In this document: positions 24,418 through 36,411 of the stretch, one piece after another
Position numbering within the stretch: the stretch's first letter is position 1
Layout: each line of letters begins with the position of its first letter
NCBI GenBank assembly: GCA_027475525.1
Contig: JAMWFC010000109.1
Location: 186,001 to 250,000, forward strand
Direction: 5' to 3'
Length of the DNA: 64,000 nucleotides
Source: Macrolepiota albuminosa
Lineage: Eukaryota > Basidiomycota > Agaricomycetes > Agaricales > Agaricaceae
Program-made: the position numbers and the translations under genes
Notes under the pieces: model-generated
Seen by the model: the letters and a program-made list of their open reading frames with translations, nothing else
The model's database searches: none
Told to the model about the DNA's origin: nothing

Positions 24418-26242
24418 TTAAAATATAAATTCATAGGATAGCATGCTGATCCTTTTTTATCTATGCAATTATTTTGAATTGCATGATGCACTTGTATCTT
24501 TGGACTATGCTTGAAATGGCAATCTTCAATCCTTTGAGATATTTATCAAAAATTGGGTTTGTACACAAAAGCTGATATACTGGTTCTTTCTCAATTATAA
24601 ATTTAAAAGTGAGTTCAATAGCAGTATTATAATAAGTTTACCTGCACTTGAATACATATCATCTTGGTTCCTGATTACACATGCTTGTATACTTATGCAC
24701 TACAAAAAGATCACATGGCTGAATCATATATGAGGTTTTGACATAGACACTCTCTATCAACAACTTATATCAACATCCAATCTATCCTCCATGATGGACC
24801 TGCCTGAAAAACATATACTCTTGTCTGCCCATGTCTTGGTGCTTCCAATGTCAATTCTGCTGAATTAATATTTGCCTGGAAGGACAGCTGATATATTATT
24901 TGCAAAATTTCTACAGTTGACTTCCATGAATTTTTTCTGCATCTAAATTCTGACATTTTTCATACTTCCTTAGCTTATCCATACATTGACGTTATGTTTG
25001 GTGGAATTTCACGATTGCATGCCAACTCAGTATCACATTCACAAATTTCAATTTCTGACATAAAGAAGACACTGATTTGTCTTGCTGGGTCAAATTTTCT
25101 GTCAATGAATTGAAAACTTACAATGCCTGCCCTGAGTCTGGTTATATTAGTGACATCCTTCTCAAATCTCCTGTACTTACTTCTACAAATACAACCTCCT
25201 ATAGTTCCAGCCAAGCAAGTGATATATTGAATAGCTCAAGAAATATGACCCCCCATAGTTTTAAAGCAAGTGATACTTCAAGTAGCTCAAGCAGTGAAGA
25301 CGAATCATCAGACAGGCCTGGTAAGTTGCTCAGTACAAATATCAATATTGTACTCATTTATTTAATCTAGCTGCTAAGTGAATCTAATGGTCATAGTATT
25401 TGTTGTTTATTGTGATTCATATTGCCATATTTTTTTAGTCCATTTCTTTATAAATCTAATGTCATGTAGACTATCAAATAAGATGGTATAATCTCCAGTA
25501 TCTGAAACAAATAAGATTGTCAAATTGTTTACTACACAGAAGCCGGTAAAAACACTTAAGCTAATATTTATATTAAGCTAGAGTAACCTGCTATTCTGTA
25601 AGCTGATACTCCAGCAATAGTCTATATAAGCTGTTACTCCAGCAGTTGTTTATATAATCTGCTACTTCTATTTGATATGATCAATCTGTCCTGAAGTATA
25701 CAGCCAACATGGCTGTTCTGAAATTGCACTTTGACATATCAATCAAGCTTATAGATATTCACTTTCTTTTATCATTTATATCCAGTTGTTAATTTGTCAT
25801 GATGTCAAGATTCGTTGAATAAAAATACATAGCAGCTTGAAAAATAAGAGTTGTCAAAATATATAACTTCCTTTAATGTGTACTTACTCACACTCAAAGA
25901 ATCAACTATTGTGATTTCAAGCCTTTTATCCATGTTGACTAATACACTTAATATATCAAAATAGATAATTGGAGGGGCCATCAGAAACTTAGAAACCTTG
26001 ATTGCTCATCTCCCACATGAATCACATCTTATGCTTATATAGCACCAAAATTTGTCAATATGCTCACAAATGAATGGTCTTTCTAGCATCAGTATAATCA
26101 TTACTAATTTTGATTTAACTTTCTAATGGGCTGTGGCATAGTGAGCTGGACAAACTATAAATTGTTAGTAAACCAGAACATAGCACCACCAGTCTTCTCG
26201 TTAGTCTCCTTTACTCACTGTCACCCTCTATAATTACATCCA

Positions 26243-26394
26243 TGCTCCACATATTTATTGACCCTGATTGGCCACTACCATGGCCACTCTCTATTGTTAA
26301 CAATATATATATATATACTTGCTCCACATATTTATTGACCCTGATTGGCCACTACCATGGCCACTCTCTATTGTTAACAATATATATATATACT
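26243..26394 (+). repeat. 77-bp tandem duplication (2)
   Basis: Copies start at 26,243 and 26,320; the second has one AT fewer in its TA run. Confidence 0.9.
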
Positions 26395-26771
26395 TATGCC
26401 TTCCTTAATATCTTCAGTCAATTATACATTGAGCTGAGAATGAGTTGATTCATACTTTACAGTGCCCAGATACTGATATAATTACCAAAGACTTACTAGT
26501 CTACAGATAACTATTAGTCAATTATACATTGAGCTAAGGACTTACTAGTCTACAGTCAGTAATATAGATTGAGTTCTAATATAAATAAATCAAGCACATC
26601 TGATGTGTTGACAGATAGTTTATTAATCAAAGAGTATACAGATATGTATTCACTAAATGGAGACTCTCTGTAATTCCTTTGAGACAGCTTGGTCCAAAGC
26701 CATTTTCTGGTCTCTTCAAGGGCCTCATGATCTTTTAGGCAATACTATAGAAATCTTTCACTGAATGTTTG

Positions 26772-27531
26772 TGTCACGACCCCTCCCCTCCGGGCCCACC
26801 CCGGGACACCCCCGGAACACCATCCGGGACCCTCCCTCTGACCCCACAGGACATGCCCCGCCATCACGACCGCCGACACTGCCATCATGCGCATCAAGGA
26901 CTGCCATCAGCCACCACCAGCCCCGATCAATGATCGGATCACGCGACTCGTTCCCGGCCATCACGCATCACGCATCACAACCCCCTCTGCGCCAATTGAT
27001 CGCGTGCCCCACACGCGCGATCCAGGTATACAGTCCCTGCCCGCTACTCAATGACTCCCGGAACCCATCCCAGACACCCCGGAACCCCGAGACCCGGTCC
27101 CGTAGTACTTATAGCGTAGTTCCCTGTTGTATTCGCTAGTCTTGATATTACACTGCTTATACTGTTTTCACTTGGTTACTTGAATTGTTGCGTGCCCTCT
27201 ATTTGACTGGTACGCATTGACTGGCATGCTTGACTGGCATGCTTGGATAATCGCGTGCTCTAAGACTGGTACGCACTTTGCAACTTTAATTTACTAACTT
27301 GGTCTTGTCTTAGAACCTCCGGTTCACGACTCGACCCCCACCCAAATTCCCCAACTACCTACCACCCAAAACCCCCAGACCAAGTCCCCTCTCCCGGGAT
27401 TCCCCTGTCCGCATCTTGAACCCTGGAGTCCTAGCCCCAGAGTTCCAGACACCCGAGTATCCGTGGGTCAAGTCCGCATTGTAAGGGTGATTGCTTTCCC
27501 GGAAAGCCCCCTGACTCAGCAGAACCTGACA
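26772..27531 (+). repeat. E1 5' LTR
   Basis: TG...CA ends, preceded by target duplication GTTTG. Most differences from the 3' LTR are at CpG sites. Confidence 0.92.
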
Positions 27532-27598
27532 TAATATCAAGACTCCCTCCTTACACCGTTCTTAATGGCTACGTATACTCACACTTACTACCCCACGG

Positions 27599-28583
27599 TG
27601 ATAGGACCCTATACAGGTTAGGCGCATGATGATAGGACCCTATACAGGTTAGGCGCATCAACGGCAGGCTCGGCACCGGCTCCGGAAACCTTGCCGCACT
27701 CGTTCTGAACTTAGCGCACGCGTTCTACCTATTTTAAGCCATTTCTGACGGCCGCGCACGGCAAGAAGCAGATCCAATCAGTGATAGCGCCAATCGGCAG
27801 ACAGAATGACAACTGACAGATGGCATCAGTCACTGACGACAGCGCTTAGCGAGAAGCTTGATGATCTATCAAAAACTGACGGACAGCTTGGCGTTTGACC
27901 TTGGCGTCTGACACCGCTTACCGTCTCGATTTGGCGCCCAACGTCGCTTAGGTGTTCTGACAGACAGAAGGGTGATGGATTGATGGTTTAGTACCACGAT
28001 CTGCCGCCTGGTGGCGCCAAGGGTCCTCAAAGGACGGTAGGGATCGGAAACCGTTGGAGCTACCCCTATGAAATTTTCCAGTTTACCGCACTTTGGCGAT
28101 GGTTGGTCACTGGCGACGGTGAACTCCTTGTAGTATATAAAGTACTTACCGACTTGTACATATGGATCAGACGAATAGACCAGAGTTCACTACTCCCCTT
28201 TCTTCAGTCTCCCTTACGCTCAAGAGCTCATTTACGCTACGGTCGGCAACGTCAAACTCATCGGCAGTTGCAGACGTTCGCCAATACTCGACATACTCGC
28301 GCCTTGCAACTACGGCAGGCATTATCGACGCTTAGACTTCGCTAAGCTTATCGTGCTCTTGCCGCTTACCTTTGCCGTGTTCACTTACCGCATTTTCCTT
28401 AGGCGCTTTACCTTAGCGCTTGACACTTGCCGACCCCGTTACCGACTTTTCCCCTTTTTCACAGACGCGTTCTCTGGGACCTGCCCAGGACTCCTCAAAT
28501 CACTTATAGCGCGCCCAACGCAAACTCTTGGTACGGTAACACTTAAGTTACATTTGTTGCTGACCAAACTTTGGGCGTCATCA
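27599..28583 (+). mobile_element. Nested solo LTR, family S, target duplication ACGG
   Basis: It begins TGATAGGACC and ends GGGCGTCATCA, with ACGG on both sides (27595-27598 and 28584-28587). Same family as 17,997-19,001 but with more CpGs retained. The first 31 bp are duplicated in tandem (starts 27,599 and 27,630). Skipping the LTR and one target copy rejoins the gag frame, so the insertion was clean and is younger than E1. Confidence 0.88.
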
Positions 28584-28696
28584 ACGGGCTACCAGACCGA
28601 CCCCTACGGACGCCTGGTACCTGATCATTACTCTGCACAGACCCCCTGCCCCGTCTATCCACCCCTCCTGTACGAACCCCCGTATCTCCACCGCCA

Positions 28697-28850
28697 CTGG
28701 GCCCCCGACCCATCCCTCTATGATCTGGGGCCCTCAGCCAGCTGGGCCCCTCTGCCCAACTTAGCCATGGCACCTGGGCCCCCGACCCATCCCTCTATGA
28801 TCTGGGGCCCTCAGCCAGCTGGGCCCCTCTGCCCAACTTAGCCATGGCAC
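28697..28850 (+). repeat. 77-bp tandem duplication (3), in E1 gag
   Basis: Perfect copies start at 28,697 and 28,774. Confidence 0.95.
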
Positions 28851-29273
28851 AACCCGTGGAGGTCCCCTCATACCGGAGCATCCCCGGGGGCCTGCCGGAA
28901 ACCCCGCCAGTACCCAGTGGACCTTGCCCGATTCCCCCCAGCGAGGGCCCCTTTGCACCCACCCCCTACTACGGCTACCAGTGCCCCGTTCCCCAACTCC
29001 GAGAACCCCAAGGACCCCCCTACCCCGACTACCCCCCTCATCACTACCTGGCCACCGCTCCACCCGCTTGAACCCCTCCCTCGCCAATGGGACAATGACA
29101 CCTCAAGGAGTATGAACGGCAACGGGACAAAGTACTCCGCTCACTCAGGATCATGCCGGAGGACTTCACTCAACGGACAAGGGCGCTACTCACGGAATTC
29201 GGGCACGACAACTTTGAAGGCACTCCGGAGGAATGGGCTCATTGCTTGGTCAAATTTGGGGACCGCCTCATGC

Positions 29274-29427
29274 GAGGAGAACTCCCGGAGCAAACTATGG
29301 TAAAGTATAGGTGCAATACGATCCTCCGAGAAGAATTGCAGCAGCTGCTCGAGGAGAACTCCCGGAGCAAACTATGGTAAAGTATAGGTGCAATACGATC
29401 CTCCGAGAAGAATTGCAGCAGCTGCTC
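29274..29427 (+). repeat. 77-bp tandem duplication (4), in E1 gag
   Basis: Perfect copies start at 29,274 and 29,351. The frames on either side agree once one copy is discounted. Confidence 0.95.
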
Positions 29428-31419
29428 AACAAAGTCCACACGTCCCCCTCCCCTCAACCCCTCAACGACCCCGCGGACCCAGGTCGCTCAATTCACGTTC
29501 AACGGGAACCCCCGGAGCCGGCCCTGGCAGCCCCCACAGTCCCCACTATGGAGCAACGACAACGGGAAGAGCAACAAAATGCTTCAGCCATACTACGGTC
29601 CCTTAACCTGATGGGAGGGTTATTCGATCAGCCCGCTGCCCGCATGGTAGGCTTGTCAACTCGCCGTAGGGCTAACTCCATTCCTAGCACCTTTGAGACC
29701 CCTGGAACCCCTCCTGTGAACGGACAACACCTGACCCCCGGCCCCAGCGAACCCCAGTAGACCCTGCACGGACACTCCTAGCACGGACGACACACTGTGC
29801 TACATCGACGAGCTCACGTGTGGCAACAACGAGCAACGTCCTGCACCCGTGCCTGCCCTGGTACCGCCCCCTACGTCAGCCCCAGCTCCTCCGGAGCCCA
29901 ACTTCCGCCGCGACCCCCTGCCCCACTTCGATCTGCGGAACCCCCCACGGCCTCCAATGCAAGCACGACCCTCCCAGGTTGAACGTTCCCCACGCAACCT
30001 GGCACCCAACCTGACACCACCGAACCCTCCCCGACCGCCTCTGCCACCTCCAGCTGAACCTCGAGGACGACCTCCAGGCCCCCCGCCTCCGCCAGTCCCT
30101 GCGTGGAGACCTGGGCCTCCCCCTGGGACAACGGACCTCCTGGGCGCGGATCCCCAGATGAGCCACCCGGAGGAGGCCCTCCAGGTGGGTGGGGTCCTGC
30201 CCTCGGTGCCTTTCCTCCACAAGGAGGGGGGGGTAATCATTACTACTACTACTACAATGCCGGCCCTCCCCCCTGCAACACTGCTGTACCGGACGACGCT
30301 CGCAACGCCCTTGCCCGCGAAGGACGTTTGGACATTCAGAAACCTGATGCATTCACGGGCCAGGACCCCCGAAAATGGCGTACATTCCTCACTCAGTGTC
30401 TCAATACGTTTCAGGCAAAACCACTCACGTTTCAGGTTGACAGCTCCCAAGTGGCCTTTGCCGCCTCGTACCTCCAGGAGATCGCCTTTGACCACTACAC
30501 GGCCCTCATCCAGTTCGACCTCAACAACCCAGCACTCGCCCGCTGACAAGCCTTCGTCGATGAGTTCTTTGAGAAGTTCGGGATCTACGACACCGTGGCC
30601 GAGGCCGAGGACAACCTCTTCAACCTCCGGATGCGCTTGGAAGAACGTTTCACTACCTTCATCGTACGTTTTGAGAAGGAAGCTTATGAGACAGGTTAGA
30701 ACTACAGCGCCCTCCGGTACGCCCTCCGCTGCGCCCTGCCGCAACGTATCAAGGATGTTCTCCGACTCGCCTCAAAACAACCCTCCTACGACAGATACAA
30801 GGCCCTTGTCATGCAGATCGACCAACGCTACTGGGAGGACCGCAGCGAGTACTCGAACTCCCGACCCCCCTGGAACCCTAGGGGAGGACCCCCTTGGCCC
30901 TCCGGCGAAACCCCCAACCCCGGCCCCCCCGCGTTTCCTGGCGGCCGACTCCCGGTGAGTCGCGGCCTGCCCAATGCTAACCCCAGCAGCGGTGTCCGCC
31001 CCCAGGCCCAACTCAACGCCGCCGTGGCCACCCACGACCCGGGCGATGCGCCAAGCCCCGAGGAACCCCCGGGAGACCCCAAAGACCTCGACCTCGATGA
31101 CGAACAGGACGGGGAGGCCCTCCGGGCCAACCGGCTTCAAAAGAAGGGGCGACCCTGGGTTGAGGTCCCGATGAATGTGCAGGAACGACGGAGAAGGGAG
31201 GGTGTCTGCATACTCTGCGGTGAGAAAAACCACTTCATCTCAGAGTGCCCCCAACAACAGGTCATGGGACATGCCACCTGGACCTTTGAAGGGGAGGACG
31301 CCACTTACGAGTATTCGGAAAACGACCCGGCAATTTAGACCTGGAAGATGCCCTAAATTGCGGAATCGACCCTGACGTCTTCTCTGCCCCGGTCTCACAT
31401 CTTCACTCCATGACACTCG

Positions 31420-31573
31420 TACAGGACACCCTCACGGCTTACCTACCCTCCCACTCCTCACACTCTCTTCTCCTCAAAACCCGCCTCACCCCCTCCTACA
31501 GGACACCCTCACGGCTTACCTACCCTCCCACTCCTCACACTCTCTTCTCCTCAAAACCCGCCTCACCCCCTCC
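31420..31573 (+). repeat. 77-bp tandem duplication (5), before retropepsin 1
   Basis: Perfect copies start at 31,420 and 31,497. Confidence 0.95.
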
Positions 31574-32120
31574 AGAACCCCCCTCAACACCCTCGTTGAC
31601 AGTGGCGCCACCGACAACTTCATCGATGAAGCATGGTCTACCTTCGCCCCGGAACCCGCCCAGCGACTCCCGGTCCCGGTACGGCTCTGCCTCTTCGACG
31701 GCGACGCCTCTACGGCGGGGGACATCACTCATTTTGTGCGTATGCCCGTTACCTTCGCCAACGGACAGACTCACACCCTCCGGATGTTGATAACCAAACT
31801 CCACCCTTCCGCACCCCTGGTCCTAGGGCTCCCGTGGCTCTGAGACACCAATCCCCGCATCGATTGGCGACATCTTACCCTTTGCCTGACCCGGGACCCG
31901 ATGCCCAACGACCAGCAACTCCCCTTCGACATCCCCCACTCTCTCGATATTACCCCAAAGAACGGACCCCCACCACTCCCCGGACTCCAGTCCCGCTTGT
32001 TCCGATTCTTCGTCATCAGTGCCAGACTGGACGGCACCCCGGGATCGATATCGGCCCTCATCAACAGCGGAGCCACCGGAGTTTTCATCAGCGACGCCCT
32101 CGACCTCCTCCACGACTCCC

Positions 32121-32273
32121 TCGACCAGCCCCTCCACCTGCAACGCCTCGACGGCACCCCCTCCTCCTCCGGCCCCATCCAGAGGTCTCACTCGGGATCG
32201 ACCAGCCCCTCCACCTGCAACGCCTCGACGGCACCCCTCCTCCTCCGGCCCCATCCAGAGGTCTCACTCGGGA
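32121..32273 (+). repeat. 77-bp tandem duplication (6), in retropepsin 2
   Basis: Copies start at 32,121 and 32,198; the second lacks one C of a run. Confidence 0.95.
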
Positions 32274-33249
32274 CATGTGACCCTGGACAACGACTACGAG
32301 TTCACTTCTGACTTCCTGGTCACGCGACTTCATGAATCGACCCCGATGGTGCTGGGACTACCCTGGCTGCGCAACACGAACTCCGACATCGATTGGAGGA
32401 CGCTCACCATGACCTTCCCAGGACCCGAAAACCGCCCCCCAACTGCCGTGCACCTCCGGGCCCTAGGAAACGACCCAACACCTGACACCCCCGGGACGAC
32501 TGCCGCGCCCCCCACGCCCGTCCGAGACTGCAAAGCCCCCGATTGACCCCCAAACATTTCTCGGAACAAGTACAAAGGGCCGAATTACCCCTGCCGGTCT
32601 CAGACACGCGTCACACCCGCTCTGGCTGATGCTTCCGCGACCCCGATTGACCCGAGCACACTCAACATTAGGATCATTGGGGCCGCTCCCTTCGCCTGCC
32701 TCATGAAGGATGGAACTCCCACGTTTCAGCTGCACACCTCGCCTTCTCTCCCGGAAGAACATCTACAAGAGGATGCTATTCCCCCAGAAAAGAAGACCGA
32801 GGAACAGATCCTCCAAGAAGTAGTTCCCCCGGAGTATCACGAGTTCGCTGACGTATTCTCTGAAGGAGACACCAAGGAGATTCCCCCTCACCGCCCCTAT
32901 GACCACACTATTGACCTTGAGGAAGGAGCCACCCCCCCTTTCGGCAAGGTGTACAACATGTCGGAGGTCGAACTCCGGGCCCTCAAGGACTATCTCGACA
33001 AAATGCTCGGTAAGGGATTCATCCGACCCTCCGCCTCCGCCGCCGGAGCCCCGGTTCTATTTGCCAAGAAGAAGGACGGCTCGCTCCGACTCTGCGTCAA
33101 CTACCGGAGACTCAATAAGATCACCAAGAAGAACCGCTACCCGCTCCCGCTCATTGGCAATCTGGTTGATTGACTCCGCAGTGCCAAGGTTTACACGAAG
33201 ATCAACCTCCGCTCCGGTTACAACAACGTCCGCATTGCTCCGAGACACG

Positions 33250-33403
33250 AGTGGAAAACCGTGTTCCGCATGCGGTATGGTCTGTTTGAGTACCTTGTGA
33301 TGCCTTTCGGAATGACTAACTCCCCCAGTGGAAAACCGTGTTCCGCATGCGGTATGGTCTGTTTGAGTACCTTGTGATGCCTTTCGGAATGACTAACTCC
33401 CCC
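33250..33403 (+). repeat. 77-bp tandem duplication (7), in RT
   Basis: Perfect copies start at 33,250 and 33,327. It overlaps the next duplication. Confidence 0.95.
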
Positions 33404-33524
33404 GCCACATTCCAATACTTCATGAACGACATCTTCCACGACATGAGCTTGTGATGCCTTTCGGAATGACTAACTCCCCCGCCACATTCCAATACTTCAT
33501 GAACGACATCTTCCACGACATGAG
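33371..33524 (+). repeat. 77-bp tandem duplication (8), in RT
   Basis: Perfect copies start at 33,371 and 33,448. Discounting one copy here and one of number 7 puts the RT frame back in register. Confidence 0.95.
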
Positions 33525-35505
33525 CGACGTCTTCGTGATTGTCTACCTGGACGACATCCTCATCTATTCCGACTCGAAGGAGGACCACCAGAAACATGTC
33601 CGGCAAGTCCTCGAACGCCTCCGGGAGCACAACCTCCACGCCAAGCCTGAGAAGTGTTCATTCCACACAGAAGAGGTTGAGTATCTCGGCGTCATAGTAT
33701 CCCCAAATGGCGTTCGCATGGACCCCCACAAGGTCAAGGCCATCGTCAACTGGCCGCAGCCCCGGAACGTCAAGGAAGTACAGTCCTTCTTGGGTTTCAC
33801 TAACTTCTACCAGAGGTTTATAGACAACTACTCCAGTATCACGAAACCCCTCAACCGGCTCACGCGCAAGGACGTCACCTGGAACTGGGACAGTAAGTGC
33901 CAGAGCGTCTTTAACCTGCTCAAGGAGGCCTTCACAGCCGCCCCCGTACTCTGGCACTACGATCCGACCCTCTCAATTATCCTAGAATGCGACGCCTCCA
34001 ACTACGCCATCGCCAGAATTCTCTCACAGATGGAATCTGACGGTGGGGAGCCCCGGCCAGTCGCCTTCTACACCCGGTCCATGATCGACACCGAGCTCAA
34101 CTACGACATCTACAACAAGGAGCTCCTCACTATTGTCGAAGCCTTCAAACAATGGCGAGCATACCTCGAGGGAGCCTGGCACCGGATTCAGGTCTACTCG
34201 GATCACAACAACCTGCAGTACTTCACCACGACCAAGCAACTGAGTTGACGGCAGGCCCAATGGTCCGAGGTTCTCTCGGAATACGACTTCACGATCCAGT
34301 ACTGCCCGGGATGACTCGGAGCTAAGCTGGATGCCCTCACCCATCGACCGGATGTCTATCTCAAGAAGTCGTTCAAGGCGGAATGCAATGCGTTCAATCA
34401 TCGCGTGGTGATCCCTCCTGAACATCTGAATGCCGTACTGATCTTAAACAACGAAGGGACCCTAAGCCAGATCCGCCGTGCCCCCCAGGACAAGTACTTC
34501 ACCGACCACGACCCCCGCAACCCCCCCGACGGGACCGACCGGGACCCCACCTTCTCCTTGTCCCCCAACGAAAAGCTCCTCCTCCGGGGTGGCCGCATCT
34601 ACGTCCCGGATCATGCCCGACTCCACTACAACGTCCTCTGTCAACACCATGACCACAAGCTCCGGGGACACCCTGGAATACGTAAGACTCTCCAGCTTAT
34701 CTCCCAGACTTACTTTTGGCCAGGGTTGAAGAAGGACGTGACCCGCTACATTCGATCATGTGAACCCTGCCTCCGGGCCAAGGTCCCCCGACACCGACCA
34801 TACGGACTCCTGAAACCCCTGCCAGTCGGACGACGCCCCTGGTCCTCCATATCCCTAGACCACATTGTTGAACTCCCGGAATCTGAAGGGTTTGATGCCA
34901 TTCTCGTCGTTGTGTGCAGGCTAACCAAACAGGGCATCTTCCTACCCTGCCACACCACGGACTTTGCCTGGCTGTTCCTCGAGCACGTCTTTGCCAAACA
35001 TGGACTCCCGGACAACATCGTCTCCGACCGTGGCCCCCTCTTTGTGTCCAAGTTTTGGACTTCCCTGTGTAAGGCACTTGAAGTAAAGACTAACCTCTCT
35101 ACCGCCTACCACCCCGAAACCGACGGCCAAACCAAAAGGGTCAACCAGTCTCTCGAGCAGTACCTCCGACTGTACGTCAACTACCTACAGGACGACTGGC
35201 GTGCCGAGCTCCCCCTGGCCGAGTTCACCTACAACAACACGCCGCATTCTGCCACCAGGATATCCCCCTTCTTTGCCAACAAGGGATACCACCCTCAACT
35301 GACACTTTTGCTCCGGGACATCCCGTGGCACGCCGCCCACGAGGTCGCCCAGAATCTCCAGTCCCTTCACGAGTTTCTCCGAGAAGAGATCAATACCACG
35401 AACCAGGCCTATGCGAAACACGCTGACCGGAAATGGGAAGACACCCCCAACTGGACCCCCGGGACAAAGGTATGGTTAGATTGACGCCACCTCCGCACCC
35501 GCCGG

Positions 35506-35659
35506 CCCTCCCCAAAACTTGATCACAAGCGCCTCGGCCCGTTTAAAATTTTGAAGAAGGTCTCATCCCACGCCTACAAGATCCCTCCCCAAAACTTGAT
35601 CACAAGCGCCTCGGCCCGTTTAAAATTTTGAAGAAGGTCTCATCCCACGCCTACAAGAT
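35506..35659 (+). repeat. 77-bp tandem duplication (9), in integrase C-terminus
   Basis: Perfect copies start at 35,506 and 35,583; flanking frames agree once one copy is discounted. Confidence 0.95.
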
Positions 35660-36061
35660 CAAGCTCCTCCCGAGACTTAAAGGCCTGCACCCGGTATTCC
35701 ACGTCCGCCTACTGGAACGGCACCCCCTGGATCCTTTCCCCGAACGACGCCCCGAGCCCCCTCCCCGGTCGAGGTCGAGGACGAGTACCACTATGAGGTT
35801 GAAGACATCCTCGACTCCCGGAACATTCGGGGACGACCCCACTTCCTCGTACGGTGGAAGGGATACGGCCCAGAAGATGACACCTGGGAACCGCGTCAAA
35901 ACCTCGAAGGCGCCCTCGACAAACTCCAGGACTTCCAACAACGGCACCCGGGAAACAACCTTCCTGGGCGCAGAACTCACAGACAGCAGTAGTGGGCGTA
36001 ACCCCCGCCTCTGGGCTCAGTAGGGATTCAACTCCCATGTATACTTTCTGCTTTCACTTTC

Positions 36062-36174
36062 TAGGTCTTACTCTTTTTTATTTACTTTTTCACAGTAACG
36101 CCCCGGAGTCTGGACAAGGTCTTACTCTTTTTATTTACTTTTCTGCAGTAACGCCCCGGAGTCTGGACAAGGTA
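36062..36174 (+). repeat. Imperfect tandem duplication of about 55 bp after E1 pol
   Basis: Two copies of a CTTACTCTTTT...GCCCCGGAGTCTGGACAAGG unit differ at several bases. Unlike the 77-bp set, it is imperfect and of another length, so it is probably a real part of the element's 3' non-coding region. Confidence 0.6.
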
Positions 36175-36257
36175 CTCTCCCCAGTTTCCCCGCCGCCTTA
36201 CACTTACACTATCACTTGACTCTGGGAGACCAATTATATACATTTTTTTTCACGTAT

Positions 36258-36411
36258 ACTATTTTACATTTAGCAGTACCAGGACAACAGCAAGAAAACG
36301 GGGGCCCCTAGAGCTGGGGCCCCGAACTACCCTCACTATTTTACATTTAGCAGTACCAGGACAACAGCAAGAAAACGGGGGCCCCTAGAGCTGGGGCCCC
36401 GAACTACCCTC
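36258..36411 (+). repeat. 77-bp tandem duplication (10)
   Basis: Perfect copies start at 36,258 and 36,335; it overlaps the 3' end of the E1 antisense gene. Confidence 0.95.

Larger units (their letters stand above)
15440..26766. other. Block of old transposon relics, CpG-depleted
   Basis: About 11 kb with almost no CG dinucleotides, many TG/CA, no long coding frame and several internally repeated segments (listed separately). The exception is the solo LTR at 17,997-19,001, which keeps some CpGs and so is younger. A 111-codon frame at 21,799-22,134 has no recognisable domain. The sequence reads as successive insertions that have lost methylatable sites. Confidence 0.6.
27565..31338 (+). pseudogene. 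E1 gag, split by nested LTR and broken
   Basis: Gag forms the particle that packages the element RNA. It starts at ATG 27565; after about 10 codons a solo LTR interrupts it, and the frame resumes at 28,584. The N-terminal part is Pro/Tyr-rich and is followed by an acidic helical segment near 29,150-29,350. Next are a Pro/Arg-rich linker (29,850-30,200), a capsid-like domain (PDAFTGQDPRKWRTFL onward, about 30,330-30,830), and a C-terminal zinc knuckle C-x2-C-x4-H-x4-C at 31,207-31,248. Breaks are: 77-bp duplications at 28,697 and 29,274; frame shifts near 29,757 and 30,110; and stops at 30,544 (TGA) and about 30,697 (TAG), both likely former tryptophan or arginine codons. Composition is GC-rich and CpG-rich, unlike the flanking relics. 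Confidence 0.8.
31339..35992 (+). pseudogene. E1 pol: tandem retropepsins, RT, RNase H, integrase, chromodomain
   Basis: Domains in order: retropepsin 1 with D-S-G-A-T (Asp codon 31,597) and LGLPWL; a second retropepsin-like copy with N-S-G-A-T (32,063) and LGLPWL; reverse transcriptase with LCVNYRRLN and the YLDD site at 33,544-33,555; RNase H (ILECDASNYAIA, YSDHNNLQYF); integrase with an HHCC zinc region (GHPGIRKTL, CEPC) and a D,D,E core (SLDH, SDRGPLF, HPETDGQT); and a chromodomain ([28 protein letters not shown]) ending at TAG 35992. It would copy the element RNA and insert the cDNA. TGA stops at 31,841, 33,171, 34,246, 34,312 and 35,482 each fit CGA to TGA. Duplications at 31,420, 32,121, 33,250, 33,371 and 35,506 break frame, and a 1-nt loss precedes the chromodomain. 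Chromodomains in this position are known to guide insertion to modified chromatin. Confidence 0.9.

Noticed and set aside
15440..26766. Classical RIP as the cause of the AT-rich blocks
   Set aside because: The visible loss is of CpG in particular, with CpA abundant; this fits methyl-CpG deamination better. A dinucleotide count would decide.
29800..30744. Long Gly/Arg/Val-rich minus-strand frame opposite E1 gag
   Set aside because: It is the mirror of a Pro-rich GC-rich coding strand; no introns, motif or independent support.
31771..32254. Minus-strand Gly/Arg-rich frames opposite the E1 protease region
   Set aside because: Shadow frames of the protease coding strand, extended by a 77-bp duplication.
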